Below are positions 40,456 to 50,425 of a stretch of 64,000 nucleotides of DNA, one piece after another. This DNA is from Chthonobacter rhizosphaerae (GTDB lineage: Bacteria > Pseudomonadota > Alphaproteobacteria > Rhizobiales > Pleomorphomonadaceae), in contig NZ_JACDIS010000006.1 of the NCBI RefSeq assembly GCF_013839525.1, positions 310,001 through 374,000 on the forward strand. Reading direction: 5' to 3'. Both the position numbers and the translations under genes were made by a program. Positions within the stretch are counted from its first letter, which is position 1. Each line of letters opens with the position of its first letter. The notes beneath the pieces were generated by a model. The model did no database searches, had not been told where the DNA came from, and worked only from the letters and a program-made list of their open reading frames with translations.

Positions 40456-41112
40456 TCACTGAGCCGGAGCCGGCGCGGCCGGAGCGGTCGTGGTCGGAGC
40501 GGTCGTGGTCGGCGCGGCGGGAGCCGGGGCGGTCGATTCGGCCGGAGCCGGTGCGGTCGGCGCGGGCGCGGCCGGAGCCTCGGCGGCGGGATCCACCTCG
40601 ATGGGAGCGTCGGCCGCCGGGGCCGCGGGGCTCACCGGGGCCTGGTCGAGCGACGGGCCGGCGGGCGCGGCCGCATCGCCGGGAGCCGGGGCGCCCGGAA
40701 CCGGAGCGGCCGGCGCGCCCGGCACCTGGGCGCCGGCCGGAACCTCGGGCACCTGGGCGCCCGGCGCGGTGTTCCGACGCAGGGCGTTGAGGTCGTCGAG
40801 CACGCCGCCCGAACCGCCGCCGACGGCGCCCGGATCGGCCGCCGGCGCGGTGGCGCCGCCCGGAACGGTGTCGAACACCGAACCCGCGTCGCCCGCGAAG
40901 CGCGGCAGGATGGAGAGCGCCAGCGAGGTCAGGAAGAAGACCGCCGCCAGGATGGCCGTGGTGCGGGTGAGGACGTTCGCCGTGCCGCGGCTGGTCATGA
41001 AGCCGCCGCCGCCGCCGATTCCGAGCGCACCGCCTTCGGAGCGCTGCAGGAGAACGACGCCCACGAGGGCGACCACCACCATCAGGTGGACGACGAGAAG
41101 AACCGTTTGCAT
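40456..41112 (-). CDS. secG: Preprotein translocase subunit SecG with a long Pro/Ala/Thr-rich tail
   Basis: SecG is the small auxiliary subunit of the SecYEG channel. The first 75 or so residues are typical: helix 1 (VLLVVHLMVVVALVGVVLLQ), the loop SEGGALGIGGGGGFMTSRG, and helix 2 (TAILAAVFFLTSLALSIL). The remaining roughly 140 residues are low-complexity Pro/Ala/Thr/Gly, partly from tandem 15-base units (see 40481-40510). The total of 218 residues is well above the usual 75-150. The tail should be disordered; length may vary by repeat slippage. Confidence 0.93.
   Translation of the reverse strand: MQTVLLVVHLMVVVALVGVVLLQRSEGGALGIGGGGGFMTSRGTANVLTRTTAILAAVFFLTSLALSILPRFAGDAGSVFDTVPGGATAPAADPGAVGGGSGGVLDDLNALRRNTAPGAQVPEVPAGAQVPGAPAAPVPGAPAPGDAAAPAGPSLDQAPVSPAAPAADAPIEVDPAAEAPAAPAPTAPAPAESTAPAPAAPTTTAPTTTAPAAPAPAQ
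40481..40510 (-). repeat. Tandem 15-base duplication in the secG tail
   Basis: Two identical units of GGAGCGGTCGTGGTC (as read on +) code for repeated APTTT-type pentapeptides near the SecG C-terminus. The phase keeps the frame. Confidence 0.9.
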
Positions 41113-41345
41113 GAGGTCAGGAAACCTTGTCCAAGAAGCACGGCACGGGGGATCGGGCCCTCGTGGGTACTCGAGCCGGCGGCGTTGTACACGAAGGCTT
41201 GGCGGCTTTCCACCCTCTCGCCGTCACGGGTTCGTGGATCGGCCGTCGCCTTCCGTGAAGTGGGCGTTGCAGCCGGTCCGCGCCAGGGGTGGCCGTGCTG
41301 TTGGTTCGGCGCGGGCGGACGGGCCGCCCCGCGACCTCGCCAGGG

Positions 41346-42092
41346 TCAGCGATAGGCGGCCACGATGGCGAGGAAGTCCGCCGCCTTCAGGCTGGCGCCG
41401 CCGACGAGGGCGCCGTCCACGTCCGGGACGGTCATGAGCTCGCGGGCGTTGGAGGGCTTCACCGAGCCGCCGTAGAGAATCCGCATCGCCTCCCCCGCCG
41501 CGCCGAAACGCTCCACCAGCGTGCGGCGGATGAAGGCGTGCACCTCGGCCACATCGCCCGACGTCGGCGTCAGGCCGGTGCCGATGGCCCAGACCGGCTC
41601 GTAGGCGACGACCGTGTTGTCGCCCGTGACGCCGTCCGGAAGAGAGCCGGCGAGCTGGCCGCCGACCACGTCGAGCGTGCGCCCCTCCTCCCGTTCGGCG
41701 CGGGTCTCGCCCACGCACACGATGGCCGTCAGCCCCGCCCGCCAGGCCGCCTCGGCCTTGGCGCGGACCGCCGCGTCGGTCTCGTGATGGTCGGCCCGCC
41801 GCTCGGAGTGGCCGACGATCACGAAGCGCGCGCCGGCGTCCTTCAGGGCTTCCGCGCTGATGTCGCCCGTGTGGGCGCCACTCGGGGCCGCGTGGCAGTC
41901 CTGGCCGCCGACGGGCAGCCTGCCGCGCTCGGCGAAGCTCGCCACCAGGGTGGCCGGCGGGCAGAGGATGACGTCGACCGTCTCCCGCATCGCCGGGTCC
42001 AGTCCCTCCGCCACCGCGTCGAGTTCGGAAACCGAGGCCTTGAGGCCGTTCATCTTCCAATTGCCGGCGACGAGGGGCTTGCGGGTGGCCAT
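41346..42092 (-). CDS. tpiA: Triose-phosphate isomerase
   Basis: TpiA interconverts dihydroxyacetone phosphate and glyceraldehyde 3-phosphate. The 248-residue protein begins [16 protein letters not shown] with the catalytic lysine in NWKMN; the electrophilic histidine lies in VIVGHSERR, the catalytic glutamate in [11 protein letters not shown], and the phosphate loop in [12 protein letters not shown]. The ATG at 42092 follows AGGAGAG. It precedes secG by 233 bases, an interval in which I see no tRNA gene. Confidence 0.97.
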   Translation of the reverse strand: MATRKPLVAGNWKMNGLKASVSELDAVAEGLDPAMRETVDVILCPPATLVASFAERGRLPVGGQDCHAAPSGAHTGDISAEALKDAGARFVIVGHSERRADHHETDAAVRAKAEAAWRAGLTAIVCVGETRAEREEGRTLDVVGGQLAGSLPDGVTGDNTVVAYEPVWAIGTGLTPTSGDVAEVHAFIRRTLVERFGAAGEAMRILYGGSVKPSNARELMTVPDVDGALVGGASLKAADFLAIVAAYR

Positions 42093-42472
42093 GGGGGCGT
42101 TCTCTCCTGTCGGGGTGGTTCTTGTCTGTTCAGGTCGGTCGTCTTCGGATCGGGCGTCGGTCGTCGAGAGCTGCAGCCCGCCTCTACTGGATCGGGGCGC
42201 GCGCGACCATAATGCGTTCGGCGCAGCGACCGACCGCAAGCGAAATCGCCGGGTGAGGGACAAGGGCGCGGGGATATCCGGCCCGGCCGGACTAGGTCGC
42301 GCCGACCGACCCCGTCCAACCGTCGGGCGGGCGTCCCTTCTGCGTCGCGCCCTCGCCTTGTGTCGGGCCGGCGCCGTCCCTATGATCCGCCGCGCTTCGG
42401 ACCGGACCCTGCCGGCGAGACAATGACAACAACGGGACGGCGCCCCTCGTCGCACCCTGACCGGACGGAACT
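42093..42472. other. Divergent intergenic region between tpiA and ppiD
   Basis: A 380-base stretch without a credible gene. It contains the candidate ppiD promoter at 42358-42386 and an AT-richer island CATAATG near 42208 that may belong to the tpiA promoter. Confidence 0.5.
42358..42386 (+). promoter_or_regulatory. Candidate sigma-70 promoter of the ppiD-trpDC-moaC-moeA genes
   Basis: TTGTGT (42358-42363), exactly 17 bases, then TATGAT (42381-42386), one mismatch from TATAAT. It lies 86 bases before the ppiD ATG. The best promoter match in the window. Confidence 0.6.
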
Positions 42473-44362
42473 ATGCTCGACGCCCTGCGCCGCGGCGCCA
42501 CCACCTGGGTCGCCAAACTTCTCCTCGTGCTCCTGGTCGCGTCCTTCGCGGTCTGGGGCATTTCCGACGTGTTCCGCGGCGGCCAGACCCGGTCGGTGGC
42601 GGAGGTCGGCGGCACGGAGATCGACCTCGCCACCTTCCAGCGCACCTACCAGCGGGAGGTGCAGTCCCTGACGCGCCAGTTCGGCCAGCCGGTCACCTAC
42701 GAGACCGCCGCCGCCCTCGGCCTGCCCCAGCGGGTGCTCGGCCAGATGATGTCCGAGGCGGCGCTCACCGAGGCGGCCCGCCAGCTCGGCCTCGGCGCGT
42801 CCGACCAGGACGTGGCCGCCGAGATCGCGGCCTCCCCCGAGTTCAAGACCGCGAACGACCAGTTCGACCGCGCCCGCTTCCAGCAGCTCCTCCGTCAGGA
42901 GGGCTATTCGGAGGCGAGCTTCCTCGCCGAACAGCGGCTGCAGGTGCTGCGCCGGCAGGTGGCCGAGGGCCTCGTCGGCGGCATCAAGGTGCCGACCGCC
43001 ATGGTCGAGGCGATCGCCCGCTTCCGCAACGAGGTCCGCACCGTGGACTACGCCGTCCTGAACCGGGCCATGGTCGAGCCGATCCCGGCGCCGACCCCGG
43101 AGGAGAAGACGGCCTATTTCGAGGAGAACAAGGCCTCGTTCCGCGCGCCCGAATATCGCAAGCTGGAGACGCTGACCCTGACGGCCGCGTCGCTCGCCGA
43201 TCCGGCGAGCGTCACCGACGAGGCCGCGCGCGCCGAGTACGACCGCACCCGCGGCCAGTACGGCACGCCGGAGCAGCGGCGTATCCAGCAGATCCTGTTT
43301 CCGACCGCCGAGGAGGCGAAGGCCGCCGCGGACAAGATCGCCGCCGGCTCCACGTTCGAGGCCGTCGCCGAGGAGCGCGGCCTGACGCCGACCGACTTCG
43401 ACCTCGGCCTCCTGACCCGCGACAAGGTGGTGGACCCGGCGATCGCCGAGGCCGCCTTCGGGCTCGCACCCAACACCGTCAGCGCTCCGGTGGACGCCCG
43501 GTTCGGCTCCGCCCTCGTCCGCGTGACCGAGGTGGCGCCGGAGTCGATCCGGCCGTTCGAGGAGGTCGCCGGCGAGATCAAGGCGTCGCTGGCCGCCAAG
43601 GCGGCGGAGCGCACGCTCCTCGACACCGAGCAGGAGATCGAGGACGCCCGCGCGGGTGGCGCGACGCTCGCCGAGATCGCCGAGCGGTTCAAGCTGTCGG
43701 TCGCCGCCGTCGAGGCGGTGGACAGCACCGGCAAGGGTCCGGACGGCGCGCCCGTGGTCCTGCCGCCGGGCGAGGGCCTGCTCGACGCCGCCTTCCAGAG
43801 CGACGTTGGCGTGGAGAACGATCCGGTCCGCATCCCCGGCGGCGGCTACACCTGGTTCGAGGTGGCGTCCGTGACGCCCGCCCGCGACCGCGCCCTGGAG
43901 GAGGTCGACGCCGAGGTGGTCCGCCGGTGGACCGACGAGCGCGCCGGCGAACTCCTCGCCAAGAAGGCGGACGAGATGGTCGCCGCCCTGAAGGGCGGCC
44001 AGGACTTCGCCACCGTCGCGACCGCCGCGGGCGCCACCGTCACCCGCTCGCCCGCCTTCCCGCGCGGAGGCGAGGTGCCCGCCCTCGGCGAGGTCGGCAT
44101 CGACGCCGCGTTCGGCGGCCCGGAGGGCTACGTCACGGCGGTGGAAGGCGACGGCGACACCCACCTGGTGCTGCGGGTCGTCAACGCCGTGGTGCCGCCC
44201 TTCTTCGAGGAGGAGGCCGGCAACGCCCAGGTGGCGCAGCGCTTCACCGGCGAACTCCAGGGCAGCCTGCTCACCCAGTACGTGACCGACTTCCAGTCCA
44301 CCATCGGCACCAGCGTCAACCAGCAGGCGCTGGAGCTTGCTATCGGCGTCGCCGGCCGTTGA
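42473..44362 (+). CDS. ppiD: Peptidylprolyl isomerase, PpiD/SurA-N family (membrane-anchored periplasmic chaperone)
   Basis: A 629-residue chaperone anchored by one N-terminal helix (about residues 14-29, [16 protein letters not shown]), with the rest in the periplasm helping proteins leave the Sec channel. After the anchor come the SurA-N-like helical domain ([31 protein letters not shown]) and a parvulin-type PPIC domain at about 245-370 ([20 protein letters not shown] through [19 protein letters not shown]). Isomerase activity may be weak or lost, as in other PpiD proteins. It heads a run with trpD and trpC, the common Hyphomicrobiales order. Confidence 0.92.
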   Translation: MLDALRRGATTWVAKLLLVLLVASFAVWGISDVFRGGQTRSVAEVGGTEIDLATFQRTYQREVQSLTRQFGQPVTYETAAALGLPQRVLGQMMSEAALTEAARQLGLGASDQDVAAEIAASPEFKTANDQFDRARFQQLLRQEGYSEASFLAEQRLQVLRRQVAEGLVGGIKVPTAMVEAIARFRNEVRTVDYAVLNRAMVEPIPAPTPEEKTAYFEENKASFRAPEYRKLETLTLTAASLADPASVTDEAARAEYDRTRGQYGTPEQRRIQQILFPTAEEAKAAADKIAAGSTFEAVAEERGLTPTDFDLGLLTRDKVVDPAIAEAAFGLAPNTVSAPVDARFGSALVRVTEVAPESIRPFEEVAGEIKASLAAKAAERTLLDTEQEIEDARAGGATLAEIAERFKLSVAAVEAVDSTGKGPDGAPVVLPPGEGLLDAAFQSDVGVENDPVRIPGGGYTWFEVASVTPARDRALEEVDAEVVRRWTDERAGELLAKKADEMVAALKGGQDFATVATAAGATVTRSPAFPRGGEVPALGEVGIDAAFGGPEGYVTAVEGDGDTHLVLRVVNAVVPPFFEEEAGNAQVAQRFTGELQGSLLTQYVTDFQSTIGTSVNQQALELAIGVAGR

Positions 44363-44432
44363 CGGTCGGCGCGCCGGGCGCCCACACTCCGGCGTCCACC
44401 ACACGAGACCCTCGGGGGCGAAAGTCTCGACC

Positions 44433-45458
44433 ATGAGCGAGTTCAAGGCGTTGATCGGCAAGGTCGCCACCGGGGCGGCCCTTTCCCGGGAGGAGGCCCG
44501 CACGGCGTTCGACGTCATGATGTCGGGCGAGGCCACGCCGTCTCAGATCGGCGGCTTCCTGATGGCGCTCCGCGTGCGCGGCGAGACCGTGGACGAGATG
44601 GTCGGCGCCGTGGAGGTGATGCGCTCCAAGATGCTGCGGGTGACCGCGCCCGGATCGGCGATCGACATCGTCGGCACCGGCGGCGACGCCTCCGGCAGCC
44701 TCAACATCTCCACCGCCTCGGCCTTCGTGGTGGCGGGCGCCGGGGTGCCGGTCGCCAAGCACGGCAACCGGGCGCTGTCGTCCCGGTCGGGCGCGGCGGA
44801 CGTGCTCGCCGCCCTCGGCGTCAACATCGACCTCGGCCCGGCGGCCATCGGCCGGTGCGTGGCCGAGGCGGGCTGCGGCTTCATGTTCGCGCCGGCCCAC
44901 CACGCGGCCATGAAGCACGTGGGCCCCAGCCGGGTGGAGCTCGGCACCCGCACCATCTTCAACCTGCTCGGCCCGCTTTCCAACCCGGCCGGCGTCCGCC
45001 GCCAGCTCGTCGGCGTGTTCTCCGGCCAATGGGTGGAGCCGGTGGCGCGGGTGCTGAAGGACCTCGGCTCCGAGGCGGTCTGGGTCGTGCACGGCTCCGA
45101 CGGGCTCGACGAGATCACCACCGCCGGTCCCACCGCCGTCGCGGAGCTGAAGGACGGCGCCATCCGGACCTTCCAGATTACGCCCGAGGACGCGGGCGTC
45201 GGCAGCCATCCGAAGGGCGCCGTCACCGGCGGCACCGCGGAGGAGAACGCCGCCGCCCTCCGCGCCCTCCTCGACGGCGCGCCCGGCGCCTATCGCGACA
45301 CGGTGCTGATGAACGCGGGGGCCGCGCTCCTCGTCGCCGGCAAGGCGGCGAGCCTGAAGGAAGGCGCATCCCTCGCCGCCCGGTCCATCGACGGCGGCGC
45401 CGCCCGGGGCGTGCTCGACGCCCTGGTGCGCATCTCCAACGAACCGGTGCCCGCATGA
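44433..45458 (+). CDS. trpD: Anthranilate phosphoribosyltransferase
   Basis: TrpD joins anthranilate to phosphoribosyl pyrophosphate, the second step of tryptophan synthesis. The 341-residue protein starts [18 protein letters not shown]. The PRPP-binding stretch [38 protein letters not shown] and the [34 protein letters not shown] region (key parts FAPAHH and [13 protein letters not shown]) are intact. It starts 70 bases after ppiD and its TGA overlaps the trpC ATG. No trpE or trpG is nearby. Confidence 0.98.
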   Translation: MSEFKALIGKVATGAALSREEARTAFDVMMSGEATPSQIGGFLMALRVRGETVDEMVGAVEVMRSKMLRVTAPGSAIDIVGTGGDASGSLNISTASAFVVAGAGVPVAKHGNRALSSRSGAADVLAALGVNIDLGPAAIGRCVAEAGCGFMFAPAHHAAMKHVGPSRVELGTRTIFNLLGPLSNPAGVRRQLVGVFSGQWVEPVARVLKDLGSEAVWVVHGSDGLDEITTAGPTAVAELKDGAIRTFQITPEDAGVGSHPKGAVTGGTAEENAAALRALLDGAPGAYRDTVLMNAGAALLVAGKAASLKEGASLAARSIDGGAARGVLDALVRISNEPVPA

Positions 45459-46246
45459 GCGACATCCTCACCCGGATCGAGGCCTACAAGCGCCAGGAGA
45501 TCGCCGCCGCCGAAGCGGCCGTCCCGCTGGCCGAGATCAGGGCGCGCGCCGCCGAGGCATCGCCGCCGCGCGGCTTCCGTCGGGCGATCGAGCGGACCGT
45601 GGCGGACGGCCGCTACGCGCTCATCGCCGAGATCAAGAAGGCGAGCCCGTCCAAGGGTCTGATCCGGCCGGACTTCGACCCGCCGGCGCTCGCCCGCGCC
45701 TACGAGGCCGGCGGCGCGGCCTGCCTGTCCGTGCTGACCGACACCCCGTCCTTCCAGGGCCGGCCGGAATATCTGGGCGCCGCCCGCGCGGCCACGAGCC
45801 TGCCGGCGCTCCGCAAGGACTTCCTCTATTCCACCTACCAGGTGTTTGAGGCGCGCGCCTGGGGCGCCGACGCCATCCTGATCATCCTCGCCGCCGTGGA
45901 CGACGCGCTCGCCCGCGACCTGGAGGCCACCGCCTTCGGCCTCGGCATGGACGTGCTCCTGGAGGTCCACGACGACGCGGAACTCGACCGGGCGCTGGCG
46001 CTCTCCTCCCCGCTCGTCGGCATCAACAACCGGAACCTGCGCACCTTCGAGACCCGCCTGGAGACCACCGAGGCCCTGGCGCCCCGGGTGCCGGCGGACC
46101 GGATCGTGGTGGGCGAATCCGGCCTCTTCACCAGGGCCGACCTCGACCGCATGGCCGGCGTGGGCGTGCGGACCTTCCTGGTCGGCGAAAGCCTGATGCG
46201 GCAGGCGGACGTGACCGCAGCCACGCGCACGCTCCTCGGCCTCTGA
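45455..46246 (+). CDS. trpC: Indole-3-glycerol phosphate synthase
   Basis: TrpC closes the indole ring, forming indole-3-glycerol phosphate. The 263-residue TIM barrel is a monofunctional TrpC. Motifs are [19 protein letters not shown] (catalytic lysine), [38 protein letters not shown] (key residues RKDF), [11 protein letters not shown] and [10 protein letters not shown]. The ATG is within ATGA shared with trpD, so the upstream open frame is ignored. Confidence 0.98.
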   Translation: MSDILTRIEAYKRQEIAAAEAAVPLAEIRARAAEASPPRGFRRAIERTVADGRYALIAEIKKASPSKGLIRPDFDPPALARAYEAGGAACLSVLTDTPSFQGRPEYLGAARAATSLPALRKDFLYSTYQVFEARAWGADAILIILAAVDDALARDLEATAFGLGMDVLLEVHDDAELDRALALSSPLVGINNRNLRTFETRLETTEALAPRVPADRIVVGESGLFTRADLDRMAGVGVRTFLVGESLMRQADVTAATRTLLGL

Positions 46247-46355
46247 CAGCCGCCGGACCCGGCAGGCGCCGGCCGTCCGGCCGTTCCTTGGTCCGGGTGT
46301 CGCCGGCGGCCCGGCCCGGCTACAGTCCACCCCGAACGACGAGGATCGGCCCGCC

Positions 46356-46838
46356 GTGACCGACAAGCTGACCCATCTGGACGACCGCGGCGCCGCCTCC
46401 ATGGTGGACGTCACCGACAAGGCCGCCACCACCCGCACGGCCGTCGCCGAAGGCCGGGTGGTGATGCGGCCCGGGACGCTGGCCGCGATCATGGACGGCG
46501 CGGTGCCGAAGGGCGACGTGGTGGCGACCGCCCGCATCGCCGGCATCATGGCCGCCAAGAGGACGCACGAGCTGATCCCCCTCTGCCATCCCCTCGCCGT
46601 CACCAAGGTGGCGGTGGAGATCGAGCCGGACGCCGCCCTGCCCGGCCTCGTGGTCACCGCCACCGTGCGGGTGACCGGCCAGACCGGCGTGGAGATGGAG
46701 GCGCTGACCGCCGCGTCGGTCGCGTGCCTCACCGTCTACGACATGGCCAAGGCGATCGAGAAGGGCATGCGCATCGAGGGTCTGCGGCTCCTGGAAAAGA
46801 CCGGCGGCAAGTCCGGGGTCTGGACCGCGGACAGCTGA
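46356..46838 (+). CDS. moaC: Cyclic pyranopterin monophosphate synthase
   Basis: MoaC converts the 3',8-cyclo-dihydro-GTP product of MoaA into cyclic pyranopterin monophosphate in molybdenum cofactor synthesis. The 160-residue protein has [52 protein letters not shown] and the final [13 protein letters not shown], all typical. The start codon is GTG, with GAGG about 9 bases before it. A 109-base GC-rich gap separates it from trpC. Confidence 0.97.
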   Translation: MTDKLTHLDDRGAASMVDVTDKAATTRTAVAEGRVVMRPGTLAAIMDGAVPKGDVVATARIAGIMAAKRTHELIPLCHPLAVTKVAVEIEPDAALPGLVVTATVRVTGQTGVEMEALTAASVACLTVYDMAKAIEKGMRIEGLRLLEKTGGKSGVWTADS

Positions 46839-46864
46839 CGCCAGAACACGAAGGGAGGTCGCCC

Positions 46865-48076
46865 GTGGCCCTGATGCCCGTGTCCGACGCGCAAGGCCGC
46901 ATGCTGGAGGGCGTCGTGCCGGTGCCGGCGGAGGTGGTGCCGCTCGCCGCCGCGGCCGGCCGCGTGCTCGCCGAGGACCTGTTCGCGCGGCGCACCCAGC
47001 CGCCGTTCGCCGTCTCGGCCATGGACGGCTACGCGGTCCGGGCCGCCGATCTCGCGCCCGGCTCGCCGCTGCGGCTGATCGGCGAGGCGGCCGCGGGGCA
47101 CCGCTTCACCGGCGCGGTCGGCGCCGGGGAGGCCGTGCGCATCTTCACCGGCGCGCCCGTGCCGGAGGGGACCGACACCATCCTGATCCAGGAGAACGCG
47201 GAGCGCGACGGCCTCCTGATCCGCCCCACCCAGACCGAACCGGTCGGCCGGCATGTGCGGCCGGAGGCGCTCGACTTCCGCGCCGGCGACCGGCTTCTCG
47301 CCGCCGGCACCCGGCTCGACGGCCGGCGCCTGGCGCTCGCGGCCGCGGCCGACCACGCCACGCTGGCGGTCCGCCTGCGGCCGAAGGTGGCGCTTTTGGC
47401 GACGGGGGACGAACTGGTGCGTCCCGGCTCGCCCATCGGCCCGAACCAGATCGTCGCGTCCAACGGCTACGGCCTGATGGCGACCCTGGTCGACCACGGC
47501 GCGGAGCCACTGGACCTCGGCATCGTGCCCGACGACCTGGACCTGATCCGCGCGCGCCTGCGCTCCGCGTTCGACGGCGGGGCGGACGTGGTCTGCCTGC
47601 TCGGCGGCGCCTCGGTCGGCGACCACGACCTCACCCGTCCGGCCATGGCTGCCGAGGGTGTCGAGCTCGATTTCTGGAAGATCGCCATGCGGCCGGGCAA
47701 GCCGCTGATGGTGGGCCGGCGCGGGGCCGTGCGGGCGCTCGGCCTGCCGGGCAATCCGGTCTCCACCATGGTGTGCGGGCTCCTGTTCCTGACGCCGCTA
47801 GTGCGCGCCCTGCTCGGCGAGCCGGATCCCCTACCCCAGGCCGAGCCCGCGCGCCTTGCCGAGGATCTCCGCCCGAACGACCAGCGCCAGGACTATCTGC
47901 GCGCCCGCCTGTCCCGCTCCGACGACGGCGACCTTCTGGCGGCGCCCTTCACGGTCCAGGACAGTTCCATGGTGTCCACCCTCGCCAACGCGGACGCCCT
48001 CATCGTGCGGGAGCCGCATGCGCCGGCCGCCAAGGCCGGCGACGCCTGCCGGGTGATCCGCCTCGACCGGGTCTGA
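46865..48076 (+). CDS. moeA: Molybdopterin molybdenumtransferase
   Basis: MoeA inserts molybdate into adenylylated molybdopterin. The 403-residue protein has PPFAVSAMDGYAVRAADL, IFTGAPVPEGTDTILIQE, ATGDELVRPG, CLLGGASVGDHDL and KIAMRPGKPLMVG, the normal domain order. The start is GTG at 46865, 6 bases after AGGGAGG; an ATG 9 bases later has a worse spacing. It is 26 bases after moaC and converges with the TPR glycosyltransferase gene, only 6 bases apart. Confidence 0.97.
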   Translation: MALMPVSDAQGRMLEGVVPVPAEVVPLAAAAGRVLAEDLFARRTQPPFAVSAMDGYAVRAADLAPGSPLRLIGEAAAGHRFTGAVGAGEAVRIFTGAPVPEGTDTILIQENAERDGLLIRPTQTEPVGRHVRPEALDFRAGDRLLAAGTRLDGRRLALAAAADHATLAVRLRPKVALLATGDELVRPGSPIGPNQIVASNGYGLMATLVDHGAEPLDLGIVPDDLDLIRARLRSAFDGGADVVCLLGGASVGDHDLTRPAMAAEGVELDFWKIAMRPGKPLMVGRRGAVRALGLPGNPVSTMVCGLLFLTPLVRALLGEPDPLPQAEPARLAEDLRPNDQRQDYLRARLSRSDDGDLLAAPFTVQDSSMVSTLANADALIVREPHAPAAKAGDACRVIRLDRV

Positions 48077-48082
48077 CCCGGA

Positions 48083-50134
48083 TCAGTCAGCCACGGAGAA
48101 GGGGCGCGGCTGCTCGCCGTTCCGCCAGCGCTCGAACATGGTCTCGTAGGCGCGCTCGATGGCGCGGGTGGTGCGCACCGTATCGAACAGCGGCGCGGTG
48201 GACCGCGCGGCGGCGAGCCGCTCCTTCAGGTGGTCGCACCGGCCCGGCTCGGTCGCGATCGCGACGGCGAGATCCTCGTAGCTCTTCAAGTCGGGCGTGA
48301 TCAGGTCCGGCATGCCGACCGACTTCAGAAGGCTTCCGGCCACCCGGCCGACGAAGGTCCGGCCCGTGACCGTCAGCAGGGGCAGGCCGGCCCAGAGGGC
48401 GTCACTCGCCGTGGTGTGGGCGTTGATCGGCGCGGTGTCGAGGAAGAGGTCCGCCTGCCGGAGGCGGGCGAGGTGGACGTGGTTCTTCGCCGCTTCCGCG
48501 AAGATGATCCGGTCCGGGTCCATGCCGCGCTTCGCGGCCTCGGCCCGAAGATTGTCGCGGGCCTTGGGGCGCACCGACAGGAGCCACAGGACGGACCCGG
48601 GAACCCGGCCGAGGATGCGCATCCAGACGTCGAAGACGTCCGGCTTGATCTTGTAGGCCTGGTTCATGCAGGCGAACACGAAGGCGTTCTCGGGCAGGCC
48701 GAGGTCGGTGCGGGACGGCTTCCAATCGGCGATCGGCCGCGTGCTGTCGTTCACCTGGTAGCAACCCGGCAGGTAGACCAGGTTCTCCACATAGTGCTCT
48801 TGCTCCTCGGGCGGCACGATGTGCTCGTCCACGAGCGTGTAGTCGATGAAGTCGGCCGCCAGCGGACCCGGGTAGCCGATGTAGGCGACCTGGATCGGCG
48901 CGGCGCGGTAGGCCGCCACGTGCTCGCGCGCGTTGTGGGTATAGCCCTTCAGGTCGACCAGGATGTCGATCCGGTCCGAAAGGATGCGGCTCACGATGGC
49001 CTGGTCGGAGGCCTTCGAGCACTCGTAGAACGAGTCGAACGAGGCGATGACGCGCTGCCGCATCTCCGTGCCGTCGTCGATCCCGACGGAATAGGCGAAG
49101 GTCTCGAACCGGCTGCGGTCGTGCTGCTCGAAGAAGCCCGCCATGAGGAGGCTGGTCGCGTGCTGGTGAAAGTCGGCGGACAGGTAGCCGACCCGGATCC
49201 GGTCGCCCTTCGGGCGGGGCTCCACCCGCCGGTCCGAATGGTCGATCTGGCTGCCGATCCGGATCCGCTTGACGAAGGCGGCCGACTGGGCCGCCTGCTG
49301 GGCCGGCGTGCTCGGCAGGTTGAGGAACAGGAACGGCGGCGCGGGTCGGTCGGACTCCAACGGCATGGTCAGGAGCTTCCGCTCCAGGGCGTCGAGACCC
49401 GTCCACTCGCAGGCGTTGCACTTGGCGAAGTAGAAGGTCGCGCTCGGCAGCACGTGGTCGTCCGCCGCGCGCGCCCCCTTGCGATAGGCCTCCAGGCTTT
49501 CGGCCCAGCTCTGGCCGCGGTCCAGCACCTCCCCGAATGCGACCCAATGGCCGGCGTTGTGCGGGTCGAGCGAACACGCCTTGCGATAGTCCTCCTCGGA
49601 TTCCGATTGCCGGCGCAGGTCGAACAGGACCGAGGCGCGCTCCCCGTAGAGCCGCGCGTGGTCCGTGACCCCCATGAGGGCGGAGTCGAGGATCGCCTTG
49701 GCGTCGTCGAGGCGCAGCGATCGGCGGAGCGCGAAGGCGTAATCGCAGACGCCCTCCATATCGAGGGGGGCCGCCACGACCGCCCGCTCGTAGGCGAGGA
49801 CCGCGAGGTCCAGGTGTCCCGCGAGGTCGAGCGCCTTCGCCAGGGCTCGGAGCGAGATGGCCGACGACGGGTCGACGTCGACCGCCTGCATGTACCAGCC
49901 GACCGCGCCGAGGAAATTCCCCTTCACCTGCTCGCAGGCGCCGAGGCCGCGAAGCGCCCCGATCGCATGTCGCGGCGTGTGGACGAGCGACGTGAACAGC
50001 TCGGCCGCCGCGTCGGTCCTGCCCTGGCGGAAGTGTCGCTGCGCCTTGGCGAGGACCCGATCCGCCGCCGCGGGCGACAGGGCCCGCGCTCCGGCGGCCG
50101 GCTGCGATTCGATCGGTTCGAACGATGCTGACAT
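48083..50134 (-). CDS. TPR-containing O-GlcNAc-transferase-like (GT41) protein
   Basis: A 683-residue protein with the layout of O-linked N-acetylglucosamine transferases: about 8 TPR-like helical repeats in residues 25-280, then a GT41-type catalytic region (RVGYLSADFHQHATSLLMAGF, key residues H in ADFHQH; ILVDLKGYTHNAR; VAYIGYPGPLAADFIDY; LPGCYQVND; IFAEAAKNHVHLARLRQADLFLDT). Bacterial members of this kind often modify flagellin or other surface proteins; the target here is unknown. The start at 50134 (MSASFEPIES) is chosen; the frame is open into the lexA promoter. It is divergent from lexA, with the SOS boxes between them. Confidence 0.88.
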   Translation of the reverse strand: MSASFEPIESQPAAGARALSPAAADRVLAKAQRHFRQGRTDAAAELFTSLVHTPRHAIGALRGLGACEQVKGNFLGAVGWYMQAVDVDPSSAISLRALAKALDLAGHLDLAVLAYERAVVAAPLDMEGVCDYAFALRRSLRLDDAKAILDSALMGVTDHARLYGERASVLFDLRRQSESEEDYRKACSLDPHNAGHWVAFGEVLDRGQSWAESLEAYRKGARAADDHVLPSATFYFAKCNACEWTGLDALERKLLTMPLESDRPAPPFLFLNLPSTPAQQAAQSAAFVKRIRIGSQIDHSDRRVEPRPKGDRIRVGYLSADFHQHATSLLMAGFFEQHDRSRFETFAYSVGIDDGTEMRQRVIASFDSFYECSKASDQAIVSRILSDRIDILVDLKGYTHNAREHVAAYRAAPIQVAYIGYPGPLAADFIDYTLVDEHIVPPEEQEHYVENLVYLPGCYQVNDSTRPIADWKPSRTDLGLPENAFVFACMNQAYKIKPDVFDVWMRILGRVPGSVLWLLSVRPKARDNLRAEAAKRGMDPDRIIFAEAAKNHVHLARLRQADLFLDTAPINAHTTASDALWAGLPLLTVTGRTFVGRVAGSLLKSVGMPDLITPDLKSYEDLAVAIATEPGRCDHLKERLAAARSTAPLFDTVRTTRAIERAYETMFERWRNGEQPRPFSVAD

Positions 50135-50295
50135 GGCGGCGCTCCTCCGGCGGGGCCGGCGCGCGTCGCCCGAGAGCCCCGATAGATCGTTTCTCGCCGC
50201 ACTGTCGCGAGGGCCGCTTGCGCGGGGCTGACGACGCCGGCGCGCGCCGAAGCCCCGATATCCGCAAAAGAACACGCCGGACGCGTTGGGCACGC

Positions 50296-50324
50296 TTGCA
50301 GAACGCAGGTAGAACATGCTAACC
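50296..50324 (+). promoter_or_regulatory. Candidate lexA promoter overlapping an SOS box
   Basis: TTGCAG (50296-50301), 17 bases, CTAACC (50319-50324). The -10 is weak. The GAAC-N7-GAAC box lies inside this promoter, which fits repression by LexA. Confidence 0.4.
50301..50315. promoter_or_regulatory. lexA: LexA-binding SOS box, GAAC-N7-GAAC
   Basis: GAACGCAGGTAGAAC is a perfect match to the alphaproteobacterial SOS box (GTTC-N7-GTTC on the other strand). It lies 111 bases before the lexA start and 167 bases before the start of the divergent TPR glycosyltransferase gene. Confidence 0.85.
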
Positions 50325-50326
50325 AT

Positions 50327-50341
50327 GTTCGTGTTTTGTAC
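50327..50341. promoter_or_regulatory. lexA: Second, imperfect SOS box, GTTC-N7-GTAC
   Basis: GTTCGTGTTTTGTAC has one mismatch from GTTC-N7-GTTC. With the first box it would let LexA cover the promoter region cooperatively. Confidence 0.6.
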
Positions 50342-50425
50342 CGACACCGAACCTAAACGACTCGCGCCGCATACTGCGGGCCGCTTGTTGAAAACCCGCC
50401 GCCTGGTCGCGCGAACGAGGGCCGT

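Noticed and set aside
41113-41345. Possible tRNA gene between tpiA and secG, a place where some relatives carry tRNA-Leu
   Set aside because: No cloverleaf or T-loop consensus is seen in the 233-base interval.
44337-44432. Upstream extension of trpD overlapping the end of ppiD
   Set aside because: The added 32 residues are not part of the TrpD family; [10 protein letters not shown] is the normal start.
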